A DNA stretch of 64,000 nt. Origin: Enoplolaimus lenunculus. Lineage: Eukaryota > Nematoda > Enoplea > Enoplida > Thoracostomopsidae. The notes beneath the pieces were generated by a model, which worked only from the letters and a program-made list of their open reading frames with translations, did no database searches and was not told the origin of the DNA. Made by a program: the position numbers and the translations under genes. The DNA is taken from positions 1-64,000 of the forward strand of contig JASANG010002908.1 of NCBI GenBank assembly GCA_030248215.1. The letters are read 5' to 3'. Shown here piece after piece: positions 29,901 through 41,767 of the stretch. Numbering within the stretch: the stretch's first letter is position 1; the number at the start of each line of letters is the position of its first letter.

Positions 29901-29980
29901 ATCGAGTCATCAATATGATACAAATCACCATTCGCAGTAATGAATCGGTAAATATTGAGTTCATTGCATCGACGTTTAAG
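23964..29980 (-). CDS. Divergent SKP1-like protein (SCF adaptor), 5' end missing
   Basis: Exons in transcript order: 29866-29980, 29320-29448, about 25154-25233, 25000-25098, 23964-24149. Conserved order gives the identity: IYRFITANGDLYHIDDSIV matches the SKP1 N-terminus (IKLQSSDGEIFEVD), IDSESDEGVPFHITLP matches the acidic loop before PLPNV, VWDKCYFDTIERED matches VWDQEFLKVDQGTL, and HLDMHDLEEALLRFLA plus GVEDDFTPEERRNV match the F-box-binding C-terminal helices. SKP1 joins F-box proteins to cullin-1 in SCF ubiquitin ligases. The middle exon's junctions are uncertain, since several phase-compatible sites exist. No in-frame ATG lies in the first exon found, so an upstream exon is missing. I close the protein at the TAG at 23964, but a GTACGT donor inside the last exon would allow another ending. 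The second intron is over 4 kb. Confidence 0.75.
24150..24999 (-). other. Intron of the SKP1-like gene
   Basis: Lies between the two last SKP1-like exons. A 93-codon plus-strand frame at 24388-24669 has no recognisable motif and is treated as chance. Confidence 0.45.
25369..25720. mobile_element. MITE-like element with TGGCTGG ends and CTTAAGTA arms
   Basis: It starts TGGCTGGATTTCTGAAATC and ends GGTTTTGGAAACCCAGCCA. Both arms are dense in TACTTAAGTA. There is no coding capacity and no clear target duplication. It lies inside the large intron of the SKP1-like gene. Confidence 0.5.
26010..26165. repeat. Degenerate 30-bp minisatellite
   Basis: Units alternate CCTGCTCCA-type and TTTGGAGCA-type blocks at a period near 30 bases. 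This produces open frames on both strands (plus strand, for example APDPRFGASAPSFGGPAPHF). It lies within the SKP1-like intron. Frames on both strands at once fit a repeat better than an exon. Confidence 0.45.
26726..26883. repeat. Tandem duplication, 79-bp unit
   Basis: Two near-identical copies follow each other directly, each starting TATGTAGACAC and ending GGCGAAAACAAAGA. They differ by only a few bases, so the duplication is recent. Confidence 0.8.
27675..27766. repeat. Tandem duplication, 46-bp unit
   Basis: CCTGACCGGTAGTCAA, then ACTAATTGCTATATATTTTA, occurs twice in direct succession with few differences. Confidence 0.75.
28602..28824. mobile_element. Possible small MITE
   Basis: The left part reads TAGTCCACTAGCGAATCC with GGGCGGGTGGGG. 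The right part is an imperfect inverse, CCGCCCGCCCCCC with TCTGCCTTTGGACTAA. It holds two copies of a TAAG..CCTACCTTACA motif. It is a weak call. Confidence 0.3.
29472..29520. repeat. Tandem duplication, 24-bp unit
   Basis: CACAACTCTCAAACACGAACG occurs twice in a row, just upstream of the second SKP1-like exon and inside an intron. Confidence 0.7.
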
Positions 29981-30446
29981 CTGAAACATCAAACAAACAA
30001 ACGGTAAAATATAATTAATTCAGCGTGTCACATACATCTAGACATCGTTGAACATCTAGACGCCGTTAAACAAATTTCGACGACTCCTATGAAATGTTGA
30101 TAAAATGCTGAAAATCCCACGACCGACCGTTCTCTTTGTACTTTCAAACAATGAGCATACTATTTACAAGGATGTGCAGTCCCGAGACCGCGCATCCCTG
30201 TCAATTTGACAATCTGATTTAAGAATAATAATAGATTGTGACTACATTAACCTACAAGCCATACTTCATTAAAAGTACCCTAGTAAGTTTCTGAACATAT
30301 CATGTGTTGAACCTTAAGTATGTTCCCATTGCTCTCGCATATGTATTCGCGGTCGGCATATATGTGTGAATTCCTAGGACACTTTGGTGTTAAGGCTTAT
30401 TTATGCTCAGGCTTAGGCTAAGGCTTACGTTCAGAAAAAACACATA

Positions 30447-30901
30447 CTGTAGTGATCCGAATAAGAAGGGGGGGGCTGATATTTATTTGGCCTCTCCAGA
30501 GGGTGCCCCCTGTTATTCGGTTACCGTTACGGACTGTTATTTATTTTCAAAATTCGCTCACCGCCACCTTTCGTTACTGATATATATCCGGTATTGCAAC
30601 TATCCGTTGAATTAAACGTTTTTTGCCTAGCATCAAAAGGTTGAGCGACAATGCAACATTATGCTTTGGAATGTTACTTTCAAAACTTAAGTACGCTTTA
30701 AAGTTTCGAACTCAACTTTATTTGGTCCTGGAATCATTTACGCGCTACAATTACGGATAATTGATATTTATAGACTCTAACGAGGGTTCACGAACTCTAT
30801 CCGCTTACGGACTCTTATTAGTGATACGGACTTTTATTGATTTGGACTCAAAATGGTGGAACCCCCTCTTTTATTGCCCCCTCTTATTCGGGTCACTCCT
30901 G
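30447..30901 (+). mobile_element. TA-flanked MITE family 1, full-length copy
   Basis: 455 bp between TA dinucleotides. It starts CTGTAGTGATCCGAATAAG and ends TTATTCGGGTCACTCCTG. It is the best reference for the family in this window: at least six copies or fragments exist, all without coding capacity. Short inverted ends plus a TA duplication suggest a Tc1/mariner-type helper. Confidence 0.75.
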
Positions 30902-30903
30902 TA

Positions 30904-32718
30904 CCTAAGCCTAAGACTGAGCTTTAACTTAAACGTGATTAACTGTACCAAATTCAGTTAAACTTACAGCAGACTCGTCTTCGGCGCCTTCTCTTTGACG
31001 CTTGCGAACCGTACCAGATTGGCATTGTGAATTAAACAATGACATGTTTAAAGATCTTATGATTTTTTGAAAAAATACAACATTCGATTGTTATTACCAT
31101 GTATAGGCGCCGACAAGTTTTGAAAATTAACTCTTGATGCAAGTTTTGGGCGAAACGTTTTTTCGCAGCCGTGAATAAAAGTATCCAAACATCTCTAAAT
31201 AAGTGTTGGTTCATAACTGCAGCAGGTGTGTATTTGCCAACAATGGTCCATTGGGCCAGCATGGCCGAAGAAGACCATAAAGCACAGTTGGTTGTTTCTG
31301 CGACAACAGTTTACTGACTTCCAATCCAGGCGGATCCAGGAATTTATGAAAGGGGATGGGCATATAAAATGTTAAAAAATTTGGCACCGAAGGTGTCGCA
31401 AAGCGTCCAGAGATACCAGGAGTGCATGATACGCTTACCAAGAGTATGCAACTGGGTATATTCTGTGTAGAAAAGAATGTAGCCAGTGCGCGTTGCGTTT
31501 TTGCTTAGCCCCATATTCAAGGGGGGGGGGTCAAAATCTTCATAGGTTCTGAAATTCATGTGCTGTTGCAATTAATGATAACTGGTCCGATTATATTTTC
31601 GGCGTTGGCTGGCCGTTACACGTGTGCTGAACGTAAAATGGACCTCCCAAGCTGAAGGCGGGTATGACCAAAACGCAACGACCGCTGGTAGATTGAGTTC
31701 CATGCAAAAAAAGGCTTTTTGCATACTCTTGTTTAAAGGCATCATCGACTCTTCGATATACTAAGACACTAATTTCGCACAACCGGTCTAAATTGGATCA
31801 AAACTTGACACAGTTTCATCATAACTGGAACGTTTCAGCTGCTATCGAAACACTAGTGACCATTACGCGGACCGTCTTTTATGAATCACGTATGAGACAT
31901 ATTTGACAAAAACCTTACGCCCAAGAAGCTCAAAATATGAAGGCTGTCGTAGCTTCATTTATAAAAACCTTATCTCTTATAAGGGGTTTCTGTTATAACC
32001 CGGACAGCCCTGAACACTTAAGCGAAAACGCAGGAGCTAATTCAGTGTTCGAAATCATTTACTACTCGTTTTCTCCTCTATCGGTGCACGCAAATTACTT
32101 TGTCATGCATAATATCACGTGATATTTTCTAGAATTTTGGAATATCATGATTTCGCACAAATGACTCAAGATATTGTTTTCGATATGGCTATTGCGTATG
32201 ATGCTCTTCTTGAGAGCAGTTGTTTGTAAGCCAATATCATGTGAAATATATGTTTTGCCGGCATACTCGACATTGAAATCACAACAATTCGTGTTGATAT
32301 CAAATCAACATGGACAAAACATGTTCCATGCTGTCAAACTTATAAGGTGAATCACACATTACTGCAGGGATTTTATGATTTTGATAAATTTCGTAATTTT
32401 TTATTTCATATAGAACAATTACAGAACATCTGTAATGAAAAATTCCGAGTCATATACGTGATTTATAACGAGTTTGAGCATAAAAATAACAGAATTTTCA
32501 GTGTGGCGTAAAAAAATGACCCCCAGGCACATTTTCATGGGGGCCCGAAGTTTACAGTACTGTCGTGTGCAAAAATGACCCCTATGAAAAAGAGACCCCC
32601 GTCCATTTTTACACGGCCAATATAGGACTGACATATTGACCCTCAGAAAAAATAACTCCTGTTTCATTACAGCTAAAGGTTGCCAGCAAGAATGACTAGG
32701 AGCTGCTAACTAAATATA
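30904..32718. other. Intergenic, old dispersed repeats, no supported gene
   Basis: The 76-residue minus frame at 31032-31262 has protein-like composition but no recognised family. The block at 32220-32350 (CCGGCATACTCGACATTGAA ... ATCAACATGGACAAAA) resembles 48895-48970, so both are copies of an old dispersed repeat. A CAAAAACGCAACG motif near 31490 (-) recurs near 42100 (-). Confidence 0.4.
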
Positions 32719-33745
32719 CCAACCGTAGTGGGACTACATGTATTGAGCGAAGCTCGAACACACGTAAGCAGCTAAGCTAATATGCAAAATAGTTATTAGC
32801 TATCTATTTATTTATCCGTTTTGGAGCTTTGCGAACAATTTATTCAGATTCCTCGCGCTCAAAAACCCTTCAGTAACCCTAATAATTTGAGAAAAAATTT
32901 AAAAGCCATTATATAGGCTTATCAATGAAGCAAATATGCAAATTAGCTATAAGCTAACTATTCGATAATCGGTTTTAAAATTTTGTAGACAACCTATTCA
33001 GATTCCTCGCACCAAAAAACCTTAGTTGCTGAAATTAGATTGCTTTTAACCCTAATAATTAGAGAAATATTGTAAAAAGTCCTAATTTAGGCTTATAAAC
33101 TATGCTAATATGCAAATTATCTATTAGCTAACTACTCAATTATCGGTTTTAGACGTTTGTAAACAATTTATTCAGATTCTTCGCGCCCAAAAACCTTCAG
33201 TAAACCCTAATAATTATTGAAATAATTTAAAAAGTCCTAATTTTGTCTTCTCAATTAAGGTAATATGCAAATTAGCTATTCGCTAACTATTCAATTGTCG
33301 GTTTTGAAGGGTTGTAAACAATTTATTCAGATTCCTCCAACCCAAAAATCCTTTAGTGCTGAAATTAGATTGCTTTTAACCTAATAATTAGAGAAATATT
33401 GTAAAAAGTCCTAATTTAGGCTTATAAATTATGCTAATATGCAAATTAGCTATTAGCTAACTATTCAATTATCGGTTTCGAAGGTTTGCAAACAATTTAT
33501 TCAGAATCCTCCAACCCAGAAACCCTTTAGTGCTAAAATTAGATTGCTTTTAACCCTAATATTTAGAGAAATATTGTAAAAAGTCCTAATTTAGGCTTAT
33601 AAATTATGCTAATATGCAAATTATCTATTAGCTAACTACTCAATTGTCGCTTTTGGAGATTTGTAAACAATTTATTCAAGTTTCTCGCATCCAAGAACCC
33701 TTTAGTGCTCAAATTAGAAGCTTGGAGTTTCGCTTCGCTTAATAA
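32719..33745 (-). repeat. Tandem-unit element, copy 2 (about six units)
   Basis: It starts with the inverted family terminus (CCAACCGTAGTGGGACTAC after TA). The recurring AACAATTTATTCAG motif is spaced about 152, 175, 153, 174 and 176 bases apart, so two unit lengths alternate. It ends in GGAGTTTCGCTTCGCTTAAT, the palindromic sequence also found at the far end of the copy at 37826-38678. Confidence 0.65.
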
Positions 33746-35669
33746 ATGTCGTAAATTGACCGAAATTAACAGTTGTCATAATTGTTTTCGCTTGTCAAGT
33801 TTTAGTCTTTGTGCTTATGACAATGTAAATAATTTAGAAATACTAACGTTCGTTAAAGCATGATAGGTTTGGCATCGGCAAAATTTGAAAGTAAGGATCT
33901 GTATCGGTATTGGCAGAACTTCTGAGTCAGCACATTACTATTTTCCAGTTCAGTTTTAGGCATTGTACGCTAACAAAGCCCACTATCTCCGAGAAAATGG
34001 CTAATACGTCACACGTTCTGTACTCAGAAACAAGAAATTATCTCGAAACCATTAATGTTGGCCTCGGTACTAGCTCGGGAGAGTGAACTGGACCAACCTT
34101 GATTTGCCATTGTAACAGGGCATGAAGTTGGATTTTGTGGTATGAGGCAACCATAGGCACGCCCCTGTTTTACCGTAAGATGCTACTGAAGTGTTGAAAT
34201 ATGTAATAGTTTCAGTCACGAAAATTAAATATTTGAAGCAGAATTGGTTGCGTGATGCTGGCCCCCAAAGCAAAATCCTGGCTACGCGAATGTATGAATG
34301 TATGGTTTGTTCTTAACTTTCCAGTAAATTTTTTTCTTTAACATTAAGCTTCATCGTCTGTTCCTCGAACTATGAGCGCTAAGAGTGGTTTGCTTAGTTT
34401 TGTTATCTAAATTGAGCTTTCATTGTGCGTAAAAATATTCGCCAGCGGGAAGTAAATTTATTTTCTCAGAGGATTAATTTTAGTACATATTATGCCCAGC
34501 GGTCATTTTTTTTACGCGCCACCGTATTTCATAGACAAAAACGGATATTGACCGTTACCGGAAATGAAAACGTAAACAGATATCCGGTTTTTTGCCGAAC
34601 TCAAATCCACAGTTTCTAGCGTGATAGTTGGCAGATACCAATTTTTGACATCTGATACTTTTGTGTTGCGCACGCAATTATCAAGTTAAAAAATATTAAT
34701 ATATACTTGGTAAAATAGTCAAGCTATTCTCATAGTGTCAGTTTAGTACAAGACTTGGCATTTATTAACGGCTTTGAAGCCGTTATAGCACGATTATGAA
34801 CTTTTTCAATTTTTCTGTTTTTTCCGGAAAAACCGTTTTCCCGTCGATTCAAATTTTCTGCAAAAAACCAACCGACGCTGATTAACTGGCTTACCAAAAC
34901 CATTACACCGCACTTTTTTAACAAATTTAATATAAAAATAATATAAAAGCACATACCTCCCAAGCAAAGAAACACAAGTACAATTTGCTTTCACATGAGT
35001 AAATTTTTCTAGTGCAACAGCGATGCCAGCTTAAATTTCTAAATCGAATCATGCAAGGCAATAATATTTAACTTTCCACATTAATAGGGTGGTACTAAAG
35101 TTGTGCCGTTCCAGTAACCGCGAGGTATCGTACACCAGCATGTGTGTACAAAACCGCACCGTGACAGATATTAAAATTTTTAAAAAGTATACAGCCACCC
35201 ATATTCTAATAGAAATTACTAAAGTCAACCAAATTCTGACATACATCATTTAACACAAAATTCACAATTTTAGCATATTCAGTGGTAAAACAACTTAATG
35301 TCTAATGCTTTGTGAAATTGTCTTGTTATTTACATAATCCCAAAATTGTTTATATTCTTGCAAATATTAATACATATCTAACGTTTAAACGCTTCAATTG
35401 GAAGTAACAAAAGCCACAATTACTACCGGTTGCTACAACCATTTTAATACATGAATACCTACAACAGCAAAGCCTATAATTATAAACCTTAACCGATGTT
35501 TGCAGTCCCGTTCAGTGGAAGGTTGAAACTGTGTAAGAATACAGTACGTCATTTTAACAAGCCTTGACCCAACAAACAATGTAACAAACTCATAAAACCA
35601 ATATTACATCATAGCAACATTTGTAGAAGGTTTCACTTTTTATGCAACATAACCGATATCGTTAGAAAT
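33746..35669. other. Intergenic, no supported gene; isolated hAT-like end
   Basis: 34790-34875 on the minus strand (GAAAACGGTTTTTCCGGAAA, then ACAGAAAAATTGAAAA) matches one end of the element at 12760-14095. The rest is AT-rich sequence, presumably including the 3' untranslated region of the dehydrogenase gene. Confidence 0.45.
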
Positions 35670-38600
35670 TCAGAATTTCGATCCATACATCGTCAACATC
35701 CAGTACGGCACCTTAACAAACTCTGGCACATAATTCGCGACTCGTTGCCATTTCAAAATGTTAAGTATTGTTTTCATTGACCGCATGCTGGGTGGTTTTG
35801 TTCCTAAAATGTAAATAATAATAATACAATCCAGAGTTATTCATATAAACTGAGCAATCATACTGTTTTCCAGTATAATTGTTTGCTTTCCCACACAAAA
35901 AATTCTTCGAAACATAATGACTGGATGAATAAGATAAGGCTAAGGTTTAAGCTATACTAAACCTTGCATTTAACCTAAAAAGAGCTTGCATAAGAAATGG
36001 TAATTTTGGAAAATATTCGTCTTCTATCAAATTAACACTAGTATGGAAAGGAAGTATGTAAACAAGTATATACGTTTCTTTAGTGCAATTTGAAATGCAA
36101 ACATCAGCATTGAAAAGAGTATTGGAATTCAATGCACTATATTATAATTATTCCAACACCTTTCTGTAAATGAGATTAACACTATGCACTGGGTAACCAA
36201 CACACGTCGAATATTTTACCGATAAAATGTTTAAGTCCTTACTATTTCGTTAAATTGACACACCATAGAAATTGTATAAAGCTATAATGTTTAGGCTGAG
36301 TTACACTAGCTGTAACAACCCAACAAAACCGAAAAGATTAAAACATAAGGTTAATTTGACAGTACAACAGATTACTAACTAAACACTGAACTGTAGCGCA
36401 ATGAAGACTTCTAAGCAGACAGCGACCAAACAGCTTGTTTCAAGAATAATGTACTAAGAATCTTACCATTGACATCTGTAAACCCGTATTCATCACATAG
36501 GTCAGAAGTAGTAAATATGCGACCTGATTTCTTCATAATATTTGAATCTTAAACATAAAAACAGTTCGAAGCAATTACGAAAAAGATTTCTATCATTTTC
36601 ATTTCGAAAATTTATCAACAAATCGGATGGCCCTAACGTCGTCTTACGGCGTTCAGCACCATACGGCAACGCACGTTAATTACTGTATGTCAGCTTAACA
36701 ATTTGTGAATAACAATTTTTGGCTGGCCGCGCCAACCGGTGCCGTCAACCGTCAAACGACGCTGTAGTGCCGTCGATACTGTTGCGTATTCTTGTATCTA
36801 CATTGGTTGCTGCTCGTGGATGCAACAAAGTGTAAGCCAAACCAAAACAGAAAAAGTTCCATTTATCTTTTCAGACAGTGAAATTCTGACATTCCATTGT
36901 TGGTATTATCCGCAGAACTTTCGCCTGTAACATATAAGTAACAACTTATTTGCAAGAATGCAGAGCAATACTAAAAATGAAATTATGTTTTAGTAAGAAG
37001 TATACCTGCAGCAAGGTGCACTACGGCTTTCCCGGCAAATTCAGTTGATTCACCATTTGCAAACATTTCAGCAACGTTGCCCATCCCCTGTAAACAAGAA
37101 ATAAACACGATGATATAACAACAACCCAAAACACTAATATTTGGTAATACAATGAACAAACAATATCAAGAAATAGAAGTCCTAAACAAATGATAGTTTC
37201 GGAAAAATAACATTCAGTAAAATCTGTACATTCAAATGGTAATTATTGAAAAGCCAATGCTAAAAAAATGACAAACAAGCCTATTCTCGGAGAAATCTTA
37301 GTTTAAACAGCAGAAGCCCTGAAACAGTGTGCAACGCAAAAAAAGTAGCGATGCAACAACATAAATATTCATATCCAAATCACTAAATATGCACAGCGAG
37401 AAAAAGCAATAGAGAATGTGGTATTACACCGCTAGTTAACGTTACCAATAAACTTGTGATTGGAAAAAACGCAACGTAAAGTTGGGACATGTACCATAAA
37501 GCAAACATAATCCCGGTCAGAATTAAATTCTCAATCATGCATGCAGACACACACAATTCGAGCTACGGCGGTTACTATGTCTGCGTGGGTAAGCGTTTGC
37601 AGATGACCTCAATGTTGTTTGTATAACCAATATTTACCAGCCTGCCGTACTGTAAAACGCGACATACGCGTAACTGGATTCAAATGACATTGCCTCCGGT
37701 TGCATGCGTCCGCGGTCAACATTAGCTATGTGCGTTTCCGTATGTGCACTTAATTTTCTGACCATAATTATTGTTATGTATACTCCGTGATTCTAAGATC
37801 AAGCATCATCAACAAACTATTTAATTGAGCGAAGCGAAACTCCGAGCGAAGCTCGGAGTTTCGCGAAGCGTTTTATAATTGAGCGAAGCGAAACTCCGAG
37901 CGAAGCTCGGAGTTTCGCAAAGCGTTTTATGTTTTGTACTTGGGGGACGAAAGGTGGATGTCCGTTCGTCCGTCTGTCCGTCCGAAAAGAATCTCAGGAA
38001 CGGCTGAACCGATTTTGATAAACTTTTTTTTGTTTGAAAGCCAATTATCATGGGGTGTTAACCTCGCATTGGGGTTTTAAATTTTTAAGCCGTTTATTAG
38101 CTACAGACTAATTTGCATAATTAATTAAGCATCAATTAGGACTTTCCACAATATTTCACTAATTATTACAGTTAGAAGCAACGTAATTTAAGCATTAAAG
38201 GGTTTTGGGTGCGAGGAATCTGCGCAGACTGTTTACAAACCTCCAAAATCGATAATGGAGCAGTTAGCTAATAGATAATTTGCATATTAGCATAGTTTAT
38301 AAGCCTAAATTACGACTTTTTACAATATTTTACTAATTATTAAGGTTAAAAGCAATATAATTTCAGCCCTAATGGGTTTTTAGGTGCGAGGAATTTGAAT
38401 AAATAGTTTACACACATCCAAAACCGATAATTGAATAGTTAGCTAATAGCTAATTTGCATATTAGCTTAATTGACAAGACAAAACTAGGACTTTTTAAAT
38501 TATTTCAATAATTATTTAGTTTTACTGAAGGTTTTTGGCTGCGCGGAATCTGAGGAAATTGCTTACAAACCTCCAAAACCGATAAATTAATAGTTAGCTA

Positions 38601-40829
38601 ATAACTAATTTGCATATTACCTTAATTGCTTACGTGTGTTCGAGGTTCGCTCAATAAATGTAGTCCCACTACGACTGGTAATTAAACATCGTTTATGTAC
38701 ATACCTCCAATTCTTTATGTTCACCATGCACCAGTTTGTCAACACACATTTCTGTTTTAACAAAACCAGGCCAAAGACTAACACTTGCCACATTAGACGA
38801 ACGAAGTTCTTGTGCAGCATCTGTCGCAATCCGATCACACTGTAATAATTGACATAAATTGTTCAATGAATAGTATTAACAGTTCCATACTTTACTGGGT
38901 ATATTTTATTGCTCGCAAAACGCAATCAAGCACCAAAACCTTTAACTGAGTTTTGCACGAAACTAAATTCATTTATTTATTTTTCATTAAATAAAATTGC
39001 ATTCTATACGAACAAGATTCGGTAATTTAAGAATACTGTGTTGGCAATCAATCATTCTGTTTATTATGACAATCACCACCACACCAACACTGGAAGTAAG
39101 TTTCGATTTTATCAATTTACCAGAAGTAAAGAACAATGAAATTTAACAGTAACTTGACATGCTTCATTCAACACAACTTACAGCAGCTTTTCCGGCTCCG
39201 TAGGGTACATTAAATGCATAACGGAGGCCGCCTGCCGATGATATCATCACAATTAACCCAGATCCTTGCTTAACCATCATTCGTGCACCATACACCGTAC
39301 AAATGTAATGATTGCGTAATCCAACATGATTAATGGTATCCCATATATCTGGGCTGCATTCGTAAAACTTTTTGCCAATACTGTCGACGATTGCCTAAAA
39401 GCTAATCCAGGTGTTTAATTTTTAATTAAACCAATATTTTACGTTATTTTCGCTATAATTTAAGTTTAAGTTTCTACAGAGTAGTTACGTTTCCTTTAAT
39501 ATAAAACAATATTCAATGAATTATACAACTATGTTTAACCACGACATGCTCAAGCAATATTGTACCCTCTTTTTTAGTTGATTATTTAAGGTAGAAATGT
39601 TTGTAGAATTTTATACAATCACGAAAGGTGTACTACACAACAATAAACCTCAACAATTAAAATTCTATTAATTAGCATCATCAAAATGTAGCTATGAAAA
39701 TTGTAAGCAAGTAGCTCATTGCGGTTACTGAGTAAAACCAGCAACAATGTGCATACTAAAACCTACATTAACACCAGAGTACGCATTGTTAACAAGAATA
39801 TCAAGCTGTCCCTTTTGTTCATCTTCGATTTTACGAAACAAAGATTCAACCTGACTATCGTTCGAGTGATCACAATATACGGCAATACCTTTTCCACCTC
39901 GATTTGTAACCTGAAACTGATTTTACCAAAAATTCGCAACCAAAGCAAACATGTAGGCTGTTCTGGTAACTTTAGCTGACCAACTATTCTTGTTATTAAC
40001 ATATTATATTATGAACCAAATTAGATTGTTCAAAAGTTTTGCTTTTTTTCACACTTTAATACAGGATTCTGTGTAAATTAAGACTTTGGTTGAGCAATAT
40101 TATTTAATACCAACGCGCAAAATACACTAAAACAGGGAGGCTAATTGCAATTTGCCGAATTATGTTGCCCCAATACAAACAATGGAAACTTTTCACAATA
40201 AAGCTGTGAATGCAGACACTAATTAATTATTGTAGAACACATGAATAACATACTTTAAACAAAAAGAATCGAGTTCCAAATACTTGTTTTATTTTTTGAC
40301 GCTGTATATGCAGCACACTTACATCAGTTGCAGTGTTTTCAAGGGAAACTTCGCTTGAACTAAGTTCTTTGTTATCAGATTCTGCAACTTTTCGGCCTAA
40401 AACACATTACTAACGCGACTGTATAACATACAAATGCATAAGCATAAATAACTGATAACTACTATTATTTCAATTTTATCTGCAGCCCAAATTAAAAAAT
40501 TGTATAATTTTATAAAAATATACAAAGAGTACTGAACAACTTTAATCGCTACAAAGATTGGCAAACTTTAACTATACGGGACTGCAATTAAACATCAACA
40601 TAAGCTTAAGCTTTCCAGTCTTTAAGTCCCCATGTATGCCCAGAGGGCAGGCAAATTAACACGGGCCTAAAGATCACACCAAGAGTTGTACAAATATACG
40701 ACCTTTAGACATAACCACTATATTACCAGTGACGTAAACAGTAGCACCAGCTTCTCCCAACTGCAATGCAATACCACGTCCAATACCTCGAGACCCACCG
40801 GTGACAAGAGCTATCTTTCCCTTTAACAT
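35670..40829 (-). CDS. DHRS1-like: DHRS1-type short-chain dehydrogenase/reductase
   Basis: Eight exons in transcript order: 40727-40829, 40323-40396, 39767-39910, 39182-39394, 38705-38839, 37006-37087, 36467-36547, 35670-35803. All junctions are GT-AG and the 966 bases stay in frame (321 residues; human DHRS1 has 313). The Rossmann cofactor motif is TGGSRGIG (10-17), the structural motif is NNAYSG (from 100), Ser159/160 lies in the catalytic serine region, and the Tyr-x3-Lys pair is Y172/K176 (PYGAGK). DHRS1-specific stretches are [20 protein letters not shown] near the start, [26 protein letters not shown], and the C-terminal [19 protein letters not shown]. SDRs reduce or oxidise carbonyl substrates with NAD(P)H. 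DHRS1 is microsomal and acts on steroids and xenobiotic ketones. A tandem-repeat transposon (37826-38678) fills intron 5. It starts about 940 bases after the F-box gene ends, on the same strand. Confidence 0.93.
37826..38678 (+). mobile_element. Tandem-unit element, copy 3, with palindromic head
   Basis: The head carries two copies of the palindrome GAGCGAAGCTCGGAGTTTCG, then GTCCGTTCGTCCGTCTGTCC and GGCTGAACCGATTTTGAT. Three to four 150-175-bp units follow, ending GTAGTCCCACTACGACTGG before TA. It sits within the dehydrogenase intron, 26 bases from the exon donor at 38704. Of the three copies it shows the most complete architecture. Confidence 0.65.
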
Positions 40830-41767
40830 TACTTAACTACAAAACCAGGAACCACAATAAATCAGTAATAAAAAGTAAGATGTACCACGGTCTTTGACAC
40901 TTCTGGCCCATACAGGGAAGCGTAATAGGCCCTTACAGTAACATTGCGGTTTAAGCCTAGGGCTCAGCGTAAGGACAAGCCGATAACTAAAGCCAAGCGT
41001 TAAACCTGGCCAGTCCCACAGAAAAACGGTACGCCTTGAAAAGTAAACATGGCCAGAAATATTAGGAACACCCATCAGTGGCAAGTATAAGTGTCGAAGT
41101 ATGCATTGTTCGTCTTCGAGTTGTCAAATCTGGAGATCAGGTGGAGATTGAGAACGCTATACCTTTATACTAGTGCAGTTTCATGCTACAAGGTTTTGTA
41201 CGAACGGTGAGATACACTGGAACCGGAGGTGAACCAAACCTGCTGGCGCCACTGATGGGAAATTTGGAAAGTTAACTAAAGTACTGTCAAAATCATTGGT
41301 TGTCGACATTTTTAAAAAAATCCTGACAATCACGTACTCAAAATTGCACCAATGTTCATTTCGGTTTTTACAATTTTTACCAATCGTGGTCAATAAGCAT
41401 AAAACTGCGGCAAAGTTGCTCCTTCAAGAACGAAGATAAACAGGGTAAAAACGTTTACTTGCACACAGATATAAAAAATCTTTCAACGGATAATTGCAGT
41501 CACAAGTAAAAGTAAAAGCACTGGACATTGTGTTTTCATTAAAAACAGGCGTATCAAATATAATAATATACACGTTGTACATGCATTGCAAATCAATAAT
41601 TTAAATAATTTACCAAATTGTCTACGTTTCAGTTTAAGTTTTCAATGAGTTGCATTGCTGTCTATCGTAGTCCATTATACCCCCTGCCAACAATGTTAAA
41701 GATTGAAAGAACTGTATTGTCAAAAACAAAGCGATGTTGTTGCCAGAGAATTAATGGGCTATCTGTT
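40830..41767. other. Gap between the F-box and dehydrogenase genes
   Basis: About 940 bases with no recognised exon or repeat. The genes run in the same direction. A shared transcript resolved by trans-splicing is possible in a nematode, but I see no specific signal for it. Confidence 0.4.

Noticed and set aside
32719-33745. A CRISPR-like array of regular repeats
   Set aside because: Units of 152-175 bases are contiguous and diverged, with no short repeats or unique spacers; the genome is eukaryotic.
38617-38845. Short frames on both strands near 38.7 kb
   Set aside because: They are out-of-frame readings across dehydrogenase exon 5 (38705-38839) and the adjoining tandem-unit element.
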